Below, piece by piece: positions 54,859 to 64,000 of a stretch of DNA of 64,000 nucleotides; positions within the stretch are counted from its first letter, which is position 1, and each line of letters opens with the position of its first letter. Below the pieces are notes generated by a model that saw only the letters and a program-made list of their open reading frames with translations, had not been told where the DNA came from and did no database searches. The stretch is from assembly GCA_020726505.1 (NCBI GenBank), contig JAHLEZ010000004.1, forward strand, positions 1,054,001 to 1,118,000. Direction: 5' to 3'. Source of the stretch: Leptodontidium sp. MPI-SDFR-AT-0119. Lineage: Eukaryota > Ascomycota > Leotiomycetes > Helotiales > Leptodontidiaceae. Made by a program: the position numbers and the translations under genes.

Positions 54859-56244
54859 ATGAAGTATTTTATCTCTACAGTCAGCTTGCTTGCCTCTTTG
54901 GTCTTTGCTTCTCCAACACCAGACTTTGGATCTAACAAGATAGAAAAGCGAGCTACTCTCACTGATGTAAGTACCACCTCTAGTCATCTACGTAGAAGCA
55001 TAGACTGATACAACTCCTAAGCTGCAACCGGATGGGCTTCCCTCAATGGAGGAACTACAGGAGGTGGCAGTGCAGCACCAGTAACTGTCTCGGATTACGC
55101 AGGATTAGTAGCAGCTGTCGCGGGTACCGAGCCCAAGGTTGTCATCATCAGTGGTCCTATCACACAGGAAGCAGCTCAAGTTAGGATTGGAAGCAACACC
55201 ACTCTGGTTGGCGCCGACTCTTCGGTGATTTTGACTGGATTTGGATTGTGCGTAGCTCTACCGATGCTCCACTCTTGTCTTGAAAGTACTGATCGTTGTC
55301 TTTGTCAAGGCTGGTGAGAAATGACAACAATGTCATTATCCGTAATATCGCCATAGCCAAAGTGACAGCAGCCAACGGTGACGCTATTGGAGTTCGTAAG
55401 TTCAGCTTTAATCCTCTCTCTCGCACCAGCTGACAATCCTAGAATATGGAAGCAACATATGGATCGACCACGTTGATCTCTCGGCGGACAGGACTAAAGA
55501 TAAAGATTTCTACGACGGGCTCTGCGATGTAAGATGTCGCTGCCTGGACTCATGAACCTAAACTAACATTGCCAGCTCACCCGCGAAGCAAGCTTCATAA
55601 CTCTCTCCAACAGCTACATTCATGACCATTGGAAGGGCTCCTTAATTGGACATTCCGATTCCAATGGTGCGGAAGATACTGGCCATCTCACAGTCACCCA
55701 AAACAACAACCACTGGAAGAATATCCACTCCCGCACACCCTCTATCCGATTCGGCCAAGCCCATATCTATAACTCGTACTTTGAAGCCACGACTGACGGC
55801 ATCAACGTAAGACAAGGTGCTGAAGTTCTAGTCGAATCCAACGTCTTCGATGGAACGACCAAGCCCCTGTTCACTGTCGATAACGGTGGCGCAGTTGAGA
55901 AGGACAATGTCTGGGGAGCTGGATCCAATACCGTTCCAGCTGGCAAGCTTTCGACTGTCGAGTACCAATATGAATTGCTCGGTAGTGGGGCAGTGATCGC
56001 GGGTGTTGTTGGCAAATCCGGAAACACGTTGAGTTTCGCTGGGGGTGATGTGGCCCCGGCTGCTCCTGCAGCGCCTGCGCCATCTGCAACAGGTACTACG
56101 CCTTCTACGCCTACTTCAACTGATGGATCTGATAGCTCTGATGTAGAGCCTCAGGAGAGTGCTGTGCCTACCACAACCAGCAGCAAGAAGAGCAGTGAAA
56201 AGAAGACAGCCAGTTCCAAAGCCGCGAAGAAGACGAAATCTTAG
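54859..56244 (+). CDS. Secreted pectate lyase, PL1 family
   Basis: Five exons (54859-54970, 55022-55247, 55310-55395, 55443-55528, 55576-56244; introns 47-62 bp) give 392 aa. MKYFISTVSLLASLVFASP is a signal peptide, and KIEKR a Kex2-like propeptide end. Core motifs: NVIIRNIAIAKV, NIWIDHVDLS (Ca2+-site Asp), YIHDHWKGSLIGHSDSN, and RTPSIRFGQAHIYNSYFE carrying the catalytic Arg, then DGINVRQGAEVLVESNVF. It cleaves polygalacturonate by beta-elimination outside the cell. The first donor is GTACCA at 54971, chosen because the nearer GTAAGT would break the frame and lose TDVTAATGWASLNGG. After the beta-helix there is an unusual ~65-residue Ala/Pro/Ser/Thr tail ending in Lys-rich SSKAAKKTKS. Confidence 0.92.
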
Positions 56245-57056
56245 GTGTGATATTTCCTTTCCATGGCACGAAAAGTTGACGAAAGGCGTTTTGGGATGGG
56301 GACGGATTGAAGGTTTCATCAAATACTCTAGGTTTCATGAAGTGAATAGGAATCAGTTGTTCGGTCCATTTTTTTGGGGGACTTCCATCGGTTTGAAATC
56401 ATGAGTGATTTCCACCTGCTCCTAGGAGCGTGCGATAAATGCGGACCTAAAAACTGCGCGTTCGAGGGAAAACCTACTTTCCGTGTAAGAGACTGTGATT
56501 GGATATTGCCCTTATTCTTGTGCTTCTCCGATTTTCTCTCTTCCTCGCCGACTGCTTTTGTTTTTGTTGCCAGCTTCCCCGTTTCTCTCTTCGCTTATGA
56601 ACTCTTCTCAAGCGAAGCCTTAATAGGGCGAATTGTAAGCACGGAAACGGGAGAGGAGCACCAACACCTCAAAATCAAACCAGGGGTGCTGCTCATACGG
56701 ACGTACTGTCGTAGAACTCTGGCTTCTGCCCTCTGACGACATCGGATTATGTCGAAAGTGTGAGAGCGGGGGAAAGGTTTCAAAATAAAAATGGCATATC
56801 TCTTTGCCGATTCCTAATGAAGAGATATACGGCAGACATTGCTCAGTTACAATTGGCTCTGATTGAAATGGCTTACATGTTTGATTATAATTTGGTTAAG
56901 CAAGGCTGTATCTCAGCTACTCGGGGCACCACGAGCTCCAAATCCAACCCCGCGGGAGTTTATATATCACTCCGTTCAGAACCGTCCCGGAGTTTTATAT
57001 CTTTAGCAATACCGCTTCCGCTCCTTTGCAATGTCCACATCGAAATTATTGCCATC
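56245..57056. other. Intergenic between pectate lyase and beta-lactamase-fold gene
   Basis: About 810 bp, containing the pectate lyase 3' flank and the promoter of the next gene. The ORFs here are not protein-like. Confidence 0.3.
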
Positions 57057-58383
57057 ATGGAAGCCATTGAGCAAGCACTCGAAGCAGCGTTCGCCAATCA
57101 CGACCTCCCTGGCCTTGTTCTGACTGCCCAAGACAAAACTGGCAAGATCAGTTGCTCAAAGGCAATTGGAAAGTTATCCTACGAAGACGATGCGAATCCA
57201 ATTCAGATCGATTCTACTTTTTACTTAGCTTCTACTTCCAAGCTAGTGACAACCATTGCTGCTCTTCAATCTGTCGAGAGGGGACACTTCAGACTTGACG
57301 AGGATGTCACTCGCATTCTGCCCGAGTTCAAGGGAATCCAGATTCTCACCGGCTTTGATGAAGAATCTGGAGAGCCGATCCTTGTAACGTCTACCAGGGC
57401 AATCACTCTACGGTATGTTCACCCCATGCTAATGCCGAGATAACAACTGAAAGTGCTACAGCCATCTCTTGACGCACTCCAGTGGCATCGGCTATGACCA
57501 GTAAGATATTCCCCTTCTCTATAATGTCAGATTGTTGACATGAAACAGTTTCACTCTTCTCCTTGTCCAGTACCGCAAGTGGCAGAAATTCCCAGTCGAC
57601 TTCCATCGTCCAGGGAAGATCTCCACCAATTACTTCTATCCTCTCCTGTTCGAGCCTGGGACATCGTACCAGTACGGTGCTGGGATTGATTGGGCTAGTG
57701 TCTTGGTTCAAAGAGTGAATGGCAACATATCTCTCGAGGAGTATATTCAAATAAATATCTGTGCTCCGCTGGGAGTTAGAGACATGACTTTCCACCTTGA
57801 GCAGCATGAGTCTGTTCGGGGGAGAGTTGTCCCAACGTCGATGCGCTCAGGAGGTTTGAACGAAATGGGCGTTGCCAAAGATCCCAACGGGGAGGTGGAA
57901 GATGCCAATTACAAATGGTTCCCAGACCCCGTGGAGGAGGAGTATGGAGGTGCGGGACTTATCTCTTCAGCCGCTGCGTACCAAGAAGTGCTTTCGAGTC
58001 TCACTGCAAATGATGGCAAGCTTCTCCAACCCGCCACAGTGCTTGAAATGGTTAAGCCACAGCTGAGTGCTGAATCTCGCCAAGCTTTCATGGAATTCCG
58101 GAAGCTCCCTCATGTTGCTCAATTCACGGCTCAGGGGCAGGAGGTGGGAGCTGAGCTGGACTATGGACTTGGCAGCTGTCTCAACCTTGAAGACATACCC
58201 GAAGGCAGGAAGAAGGGTACCATTTCTTGGTCTGGATTGCCGAATACCTACTGGTGGCTTTATCTCGAAGGGGGGGTTTCTGGCACTTTGTTCATGTCAC
58301 TGTTTCCGATGGGAGATGTGGTGGCAAATGATTTGTTCAACCGATTTCAACGAGCTGTCTATAATGTTTTGGGGGCTTCGTGA
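57057..58383 (+). CDS. Class C beta-lactamase/transesterase-fold serine hydrolase
   Basis: Three exons (57057-57412, 57462-57500, 57549-58383; introns 49 and 48 bp) give 409 aa starting MEAIEQALEAAFANHDLPG. The nucleophile motif Ser-x-x-Lys is in FYLASTSKLVTTIAALQ; LTHSSGIGYD and SYQYGAGIDWASVLVQR (catalytic Tyr area), GLISSAAAYQEVLS and a C-terminal TISWSGLPNTYWWLYLEGG place it in PF00144. Fungal members hydrolyse or transfer esters and lactones (LovD-like acyltransferases, carboxylesterases) rather than antibiotics. There is no signal peptide, so it is intracellular. The 39-nt middle exon encodes just the HSSG loop. It is convergent with the regulator-like gene at 58517 and near an ADH, which fits a small catabolic or acylation cluster. 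Confidence 0.9.
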
Positions 58384-58516
58384 TGGATCTGCTTGGGGTT
58401 TTACGCCAGATTGGAAATACCCGCCGAGGTCTGGGTTTATCTTCTCAAAGTCTCTAATGATTGAAATGCTTGCTTCTGTTGTTGCCGTCATCTTTGTACA
58501 GAACTGGTATTTCATG

Positions 58517-60370
58517 TTAAGGGGAAAGGACGTCTCGATCCAGATTATCCATAATGCCTTGGAACTTCTCCCTGCACCTTTCACACTCGTCTTCAAACAA
58601 TCCATCAATCCAAGGGAATTGCTTCACGCCCTGTAGAGTTGCATCCCATGATTTTATCCCCATCCAGTGAGCAGCCATTGCAGTTGTTTCCGCAAACCAG
58701 TCTTTATCCTCTGTTCCCCAACTCTCCAGCATACCAATAAAGAGAGCCCATAGCAGCAAGCGCTCAGAAGTATCCCACAGAATTTTCCATGCCATGGTCG
58801 ATGCGAGTCCCCTCAACTTGGTGACGAAGAATGTTGTTGATACTCCAAGCTGTCCGCCAACACGTCGAAGCTTGGACAGAAACAGAATAAGGCCAATTCT
58901 AGTAGTTTCTCGTACGACACTCGGTCCGTCAGTAGGCTGTGAATCCGGTCCCTGTCCCAGAAGGCTGTGGACGATCGGGTCGATCCAAAAGACCACGAAT
59001 CTCACCTCCAGCCAGTCTTCGTTACGTGCTGCCTTAATCTTGGTGTGGTTGATAGCTTTTAGCAAATCATCGAATGCGTTCGTCAAGAGGCAGTCCTGAG
59101 AAATAGCGTTCGCCCAGGGCCGAGGACTTCGGGTTGGCACGTGATTAGGTGTGAGCTTCAAGTTGCCACGAAAGATGCCCTGTACAGCCTTTATGAGTCG
59201 ATCAGGAGGAGGAAAAGTTGGTTTTGAGTCTCGGCGACAAGCGCCACCTAGATCAACGCTATTTCATCAGTCAGATTTGGAAATCGTCAGAAGTGTTAAA
59301 GTGTTGTGCTCACCCAAAGACCATGCACCGCAGCGTTGGGCTGTGATCCAATGTTTGAAGACCTCCACGTAGGCGAATGATTTTTGCCAGGCCCTCTATG
59401 TGGATATCATAGCCCAGGAGGTCGTTTTGGGTTACCTGCAAGCCGCATCAACGATTGGCTCCCCTGTGACTGGGGCGATGCGCCAGAATATCACTTACAC
59501 AGTAACAGACAAACGTGACGATACTTGCAATGATCCCATCTGCTGTATTACGAGCAGGGTCAGAAAGAGCAATGTTTACAGTTCGCAGCGCAATAGCATA
59601 ATGTTGTGCAGACACCGTCCTGCTTCGTGTCTGGCCTTGAATTTGATACAAACTAAGCGAAACATTGGCTAGAAACTGGTGGAATGTCGCTGGATCTTGC
59701 ATGGCCGTTGGAAGCCATGAATTTTTGTAGGTCTTAAAGATAGGTCGAGCATTGGTATTTACTGGGAGTGAGTGGGTTTAGTAACCGCAGGACGTTCCGG
59801 GTGAGCGGACAACAGCTGGGGATGGGCCATAGGCATCGACTCACCCTGATCCAAAAGAGACCTCTCATCATAAGACATACGGATGGGGAAATTTCCGAAT
59901 GGGTCGACCCTGCCAGCTCCCAGAATAGTGAGCGGGCTTGGGAGAACCGCTGTCATAGGGCCAGCTTCGGCTACCTCAAAACCAACGGCATGCTCTGAAT
60001 TGGGTGCGCATACGAGACCGCCTCCAGATGATTCTTTCGGTGCCCCGTCAACACCGTCTATCTCTTGCGTCTGCACTGTTGCCAATGCTTCCTGATTCGT
60101 GGATGGAGGCTGCGAAAATTCCGGGGGAAGTGTGAGCTCTATCCTGTTCCTGATGACCCATCGCCTCGCCTTAGGGATGCCTTGCATCAAACGCTTCCGG
60201 ATTTCCTTTTCACTTTCTCGGCTACCAGTAGCAGGTGCCGGTCGTAATGCAACTGGCTTGGGTCGTAGACTTTGTGCAGGTCCTATTCGTTGCTGACCCG
60301 GCAATCGAGCAGCTGCATCTGCCTTCACTGCAGGTTCCCGACGCTCTGTGTGGGTTGATTTTGATGACAT
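58517..60370 (-). CDS. Fungal transcription-factor-domain protein without a zinc cluster
   Basis: Four exons (60370-59845, 59761-59499, 59435-59314, 59258-58517; introns 83, 63 and 55 bp) give 550 aa. The C-terminal two thirds match the PF11951-like middle region of fungal regulators: FLANVSLSLYQIQGQTRSRT, DIHIEGLAKIIRLRGGLQTL, ETTRIGLILFLSKLRRVGGQ and LWALFIGMLESWGTEDKDWF. The N-terminus (MSSKSTHTERREPAVKADAA, then EKEIRKRLMQGIPKARRWVI) has no Zn2Cys6 cysteines. I see no cluster upstream before 60966. It may act as a cofactor or repressor by dimerising, or bind DNA another way. Its neighbours are a beta-lactamase-fold enzyme and a zinc ADH. It appears intact. Confidence 0.85.
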
Positions 60371-60966
60371 ATTTGGTGACCTTAATTTCTGTCAAGAACA
60401 GCAATAGATGCGGTTACAGTTTTTATATCAGAATTTAGTGTCTCCTTCATTTGCCCCTGAACCCTGGAGTTTGTCAGATCGAAGCGGAACTGAGAAAGCA
60501 CTTCAAAAGTGGCACTCAAAGGACTTTTTAAGTCCAGAACATTAAAATCCAGCCGCCCAATACTTTTCGAAGGACAGCTGCCACTTCGGACCTCCTCTCC
60601 GTCTCGGGATTTGCTGACAGAACTAAAGAAAAATCTTGATCAGTAATCAAAATGATTTCGCGCTCTTATTGGCGGGTTATCCGATTTGGGTCTCGAACAA
60701 ACTCCACTGCATATGCATCACAACCACAAGTTCCGAACTCTTATCAAAATTACGGCCGTTGAACAAGCAATATAATATCTAAATGAGAATTAGGAACGAT
60801 TGTCTCGCTGATTGATATTTATCAAAGGTTGGCTTCAATGGGAGGTTTGGAATGTGGGTCCAGCCATTATCATGTGCAGGAATTCTAATGGTTGATCTTC
60901 GTTGCTTTTGCTAGGAAGCCTTATTCAACGACACTTCAAGGCTACCAGACAAATTGTTTCTACCTC
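60371..60966. other. Intergenic, no gene seen
   Basis: About 600 bp between the start of the regulator-like gene and the end of the ADH gene, both on the minus strand. No other feature. Confidence 0.3.
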
Positions 60967-62119
60967 TTACGCCTTCAGAACTCCTCTGTATCTCACCTCA
61001 CCCGCCTGAAGATGTTTCAAAGCGTCGGTGATCCCATCGACAGACAGAGGATATTCCTCCAGAATAGGCTTCACACCGTGAATTGAAGCAAACTCCAATA
61101 GCTTATCCACACTCGCTGGAGTTGAGGTACACTGTCCAATGAATGAAATCTCCTTCAGGAGAAATGGGAAGAATGGAATGACTAAGTCTTCCGATGAGAC
61201 GGTGAGAGGGAATATTTTCCCAAACGGTTTCATCACTTCCAAATACCTAGTGAGTCTGGTCAGTATCTGTTCTCTTAATCTCGTTGCAATTAAACGGGTG
61301 TTAAGGGTGAATAGACTTACGGTCCCCACTTTGGATGCTGGCTTGTTGTGACAAACAGATGATCAAGCTTAAGATCAAGGGTGAATTTCTCCACCCCTTT
61401 CGTTGTTACAAACTCAGTGGCTCCTAGAGAAAGTGCTTCGTCTTTCTTCTTGTCTGTTCCAGAGAACGCGACAACTTCGCAGCCCCATTTCGAAGCAAAC
61501 TGAATTGCCAAATGTCCCAACCCACCAATGCCAACAACACCAAGGCGATCTCCGGGCCTGACATACTTCAGAAGTGGCATGAAGACAGTCTGACCAGCGC
61601 AGAAGAGTGGAGCAGCTTCTGCATCACTGAGACTTGCTGGAACTCGATGGAGCAAAGTCTCGGGCCAGATGGCGTGAGTTGCAAATGATCCTTGATCGAA
61701 GTCGCTTCCAGAATAGTATCTGGCTGCGTTGATACAGTGCATGTGGGCTCCAACTAGACAAAACTCACACACCCCGCATCCATCTTTGACATAGCCAAAG
61801 CCAACTCGCTCGCCGCTGTAATTTCATAATTTAGTTAAGTTTTGCGAGTATCTGGAACTCGTCGAAGGCACCGAAACGGGTTGACTTACACCTTCCATAC
61901 ACCCCTGGTCCCTTGTCCAAAACTCTCTACCACACCAACACCTTCATGACCGAGCACCATTCCACTTTCCAATCCGTGCAAATCTGTTCCACAAACTCCA
62001 GAGTACGTAATCCGAATCAGAATCTCATTCGGCTTGAGCTCTCTGCCCTTGTAGGTACCCTCTTGAATCGCACCGGTGGGCGATCCGTGGAAAGTCTTGA
62101 AATCTGGCGAAGCGACCAT
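60967..62119 (-). CDS. Zinc-dependent alcohol dehydrogenase (cinnamyl-ADH-like)
   Basis: Three exons (62119-61890, 61815-61321, 61255-60967; introns 74 and 65 bp) give 337 aa. Catalytic zinc ligands are visible in SGVCGTDLHG (Cys) and VLGHEGVGVV (His-Glu); the structural zinc lobe is DGCGVCEFCLVGAHMHC, with four Cys. The Rossmann motif is VVGIGGLGHLAIQFASKWGC. The sequence runs to GITDALKHLQAGEVRYRGVL as in the NADP-dependent cinnamyl alcohol dehydrogenase/ADH6-7 group, which reduce aromatic and aliphatic aldehydes. Length is slightly short for that group, mostly between CGTDLHG and GHEG (ESGMVLGHE follows almost at once, where family members often have ~15 residues). It may act with the nearby hydrolase. 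Confidence 0.9.
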
Positions 62120-63078
62120 GGTTGAATGCTTATCAGAGATAAATTTTTAAATGTTGTGTCTTGAAAGATTTGCTCTGGTTTGGGAAGCTGTCTGAAAGCT
62201 GAGCAGGAGAGTGACAAGATATGTTTGGATTCGGATTTGACTACCTTATATACAGCACAGAGACTCTCTAAGAGACAGTCATAGATTCATAGCCTCCCCT
62301 CTATTCACTTTCCTGCCATACCTATTGTTTGTGGATAGACTGCACGAAATCGTCCTGCAAACTCTCTCCCATCTAAGTGGAGGACGGCGCTCGTTGTAAA
62401 ACTTCGAAATTAACAATCTCTGCTTACTTAGCAAACTAAAGCAATGACTAGGCGCAGGGCAGTGGTAATTAGCTGATTAATAGCTTCATTACCAGCTCGA
62501 AATGCGTTGTTCCTTCGATCGGATAGTCGCGCGTTGGCTTCCTCGCAATCCCAGGGGCTTGGCTGCAGCTCGCTAAGCGCTAGCCAATCACGGAGGCTCT
62601 AACCTGCATATTGTTCTACAGGGATATCCCGATGGGCTTGGCCAACGGAGGGCGACCCATGAGTCGCAATTTCAATCGTTTGCTTTTGTCTTCTAAGAAA
62701 ACCCAAAAAGAGAACTGCATGTTGTTATCATTAACGATGACTAATCCGCCGAGAGGGAAGTCGCTGATGCAATCCAACAGCTCCTCAGCTGATGTTTAGG
62801 ATGACGATGTGGGCTTGAAGATTGCAGTATTTCTGGCAATATAAGTGACCTAAAGTCAGGAAGGCTTGATTAACGTACAAGCTCTTCGGATATTCAAAAC
62901 ACTCCATGATGGCTTCGCTGGATGCTCTGATCAAAGCTCCTGAGGCAAGTTTCTTCCAGCGATGGCGAACTTCGCTAACATATCGTCCAAAGGCACTAAG
63001 CTATGGATGAAAGGAACATGCTTCCTTCTTTCCTCAGAAGGAGCGTTTGACCATAGATAGCTTCTTCGTGTTGGTAAC
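62120..63078. other. Intergenic, no intact gene seen
   Basis: About 960 bp upstream of the lactonase relic, including the ADH promoter. Short ORFs only. Part of the relic's lost 5' end may lie here, but I cannot recognise it. Confidence 0.3.
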
Positions 63079-63960
63079 ATGGAACTCGACGAAGCCTTCG
63101 TGGTGGCCGGGGTAGGTGTTCCAATCCAGAGTCAAAATCTTAGCGTGTGTACTATCTCCATCTCATTCTCACCTAATCTTAGGCCAATGTGGGGCAATGA
63201 GCAATCCCAATCCACCTCAACACAAATGTCGCCACCTAGTCCAGATTTCCGCTCTGATTGAACATCCCACTGAAGGAAACTGGCTCTGGGGGTAACTGGC
63301 CAACAGTCTGGGGACCTCCATACAATGACCTCGTTGCCCAAATCGACTACACGGAAGACAAGGAACTCCCCGCAGCTATTGCTAAGACTGGACATTCGAC
63401 CAAAGATGTCAAAGCTGCGATCCTTGGACATCTTCATCTCGATCACGCTGGAGGGCCGGAGCACTTCGTGGGGACAGATATCCCGATCCATGTCCATGAG
63501 AAGGAACTGAAGCATGCATTCTACTCCGTCGCCACTGGTAGTGATGCCGTGGTATATATGACTCACTACCTTTGTTTTGACTTCAAGTGGAAAACTTTCA
63601 ACACCGAGTTCTTGGAGATCTTTCCGGGTTTGACTATGCGCCATGCACTTAGCCACACACCAGGACTTTGTTTGATGCAAGTCAACTTACGAGAAAGCGG
63701 AACTTGGATCTTCACTTCAGATCAGTATCACGTGAAGGAGAATTATGAACAGGATCATCCTCAAGATATGTTCAAGCACGATTGTGTAGGGAAGCTTGCT
63801 GATACAATGAAGGCTGGCAAGTTAGAGATCATGATGATTGGATACATTCAAATCAAATGATACACATGTTAGCCAGAAGGACAGATGCTAAACTTGTGTT
63901 TGGTCATGACAAGGAGACAGAGTGGCCATTCAGTCAGCCGGCTTTTAAGTCATTCAGCAA
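63079..63960 (+). pseudogene. Metallo-beta-lactamase-fold lactonase, decayed (near right edge)
   Basis: Family motifs are clear: ISALIEHPTEG, ETGSGGNWPTVWGPPYNDLV, the metal-binding LGHLHLDHAGG (HxHxDH), SHTPGLCLMQVNL, TWIFTSDQYHVKENYEQDHP, and then DHDDWIHSNQMIHMLA and KLVFGHD in another frame. This is the layout of AHL-lactonase-like MBL enzymes in fungi, some of which open lactone or lactam rings of plant compounds. Breaks: a short deletion joins HPTEG to ETGSGG, losing the beta-strand between; the presumed intron 63766-63812 starts ATATGT where GTATGT is expected, so the donor is lost; and the usual C-terminus after GHD is not recognisable. The N-terminal exon (MELDEAFVVAGVG) is also out of frame. 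Confidence 0.75.
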
Positions 63961-64000
63961 GCTGAGTAAATATCGTCAGCCAATCAGCTCAAAGGTATTC

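Noticed and set aside
54967..55021. GTAAGT donor at 54967 in the pectate lyase gene
   Set aside because: It would shift the frame; the GTACCA donor four bases later keeps the frame and the conserved TDV segment.
1..64000. CRISPR arrays, bacterial operons, prophage or transposase genes
   Set aside because: None seen. Introns, codon layout and families are fungal, and no transposase, integrase or reverse transcriptase motif was found.

Overview
The window reads as nuclear DNA of a filamentous ascomycete (Pezizomycotina). Most multi-exon genes carry short GT-AG introns of about 45-80 bp with fungal branch motifs, intergenic gaps are about 0.6-3 kb, and there are Zn2Cys6-type regulators, secreted plant-cell-wall enzymes (GH5 mannanase relic, PL1 pectate lyase) and C-to-T style (RIP-like) gene decay. 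The gene content fits a plant-associated fungus, perhaps Leotiomycetes; that placement is inference.

Layout. 1-10 kb is an eroded accessory zone: a partial gene at the left edge, two weak Cys-rich/acidic gene models, and three clear relics (an unidentified ORF at 3.4-3.8 kb, a Zn2Cys6 regulator at 4.1-6.2 kb, a GH5 beta-mannanase at 7.8-9.3 kb). 10.7-20.6 kb is mostly core genome: PER1 (GPI-anchor lipid remodelling), an odd tRNA-Ala(TGC), a broken SNF2-like ATPase, a charged coiled-coil protein, a small relic ORF, the mitochondrial pyruvate carrier MPC1 and an atypical SDR. 20.6-28.7 kb is gene-poor, with a decayed ~145-bp tandem repeat, a four-TM membrane protein, a secreted protein with two beta-gamma-crystallin Ca2+ motifs, and a SUR7/PalI-like membrane protein. 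28.7-52.5 kb holds mainly lineage-type hypothetical proteins: an 840-aa protein, an acidic nuclear protein, a basic helical protein, a likely N-acylated MGCC protein, a second four-TM protein, an MDR-family reductase, and disordered Pro/Gln/Ser-rich proteins. 54.8-64 kb looks catabolic: PL1 pectate lyase, a class C beta-lactamase/transesterase-fold enzyme, a regulator domain without a zinc cluster, a zinc alcohol dehydrogenase, and a decayed lactonase-type metallo-beta-lactamase at the right edge.

The most unusual feature is the tRNA-Ala(TGC) at 12.3-12.4 kb. Besides the normal anticodon-loop intron it has a 54-bp insert in the T-loop that begins GTAAGT, has a TTAAC branch-like motif and ends TAG. 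Removing it restores a perfect 7-nt T-loop and 5-bp T-stem, so it looks like a spliceosomal-type intron inside a tRNA gene. Exon structures given below were inferred by hand from frame and splice signals and have not been checked with transcripts.
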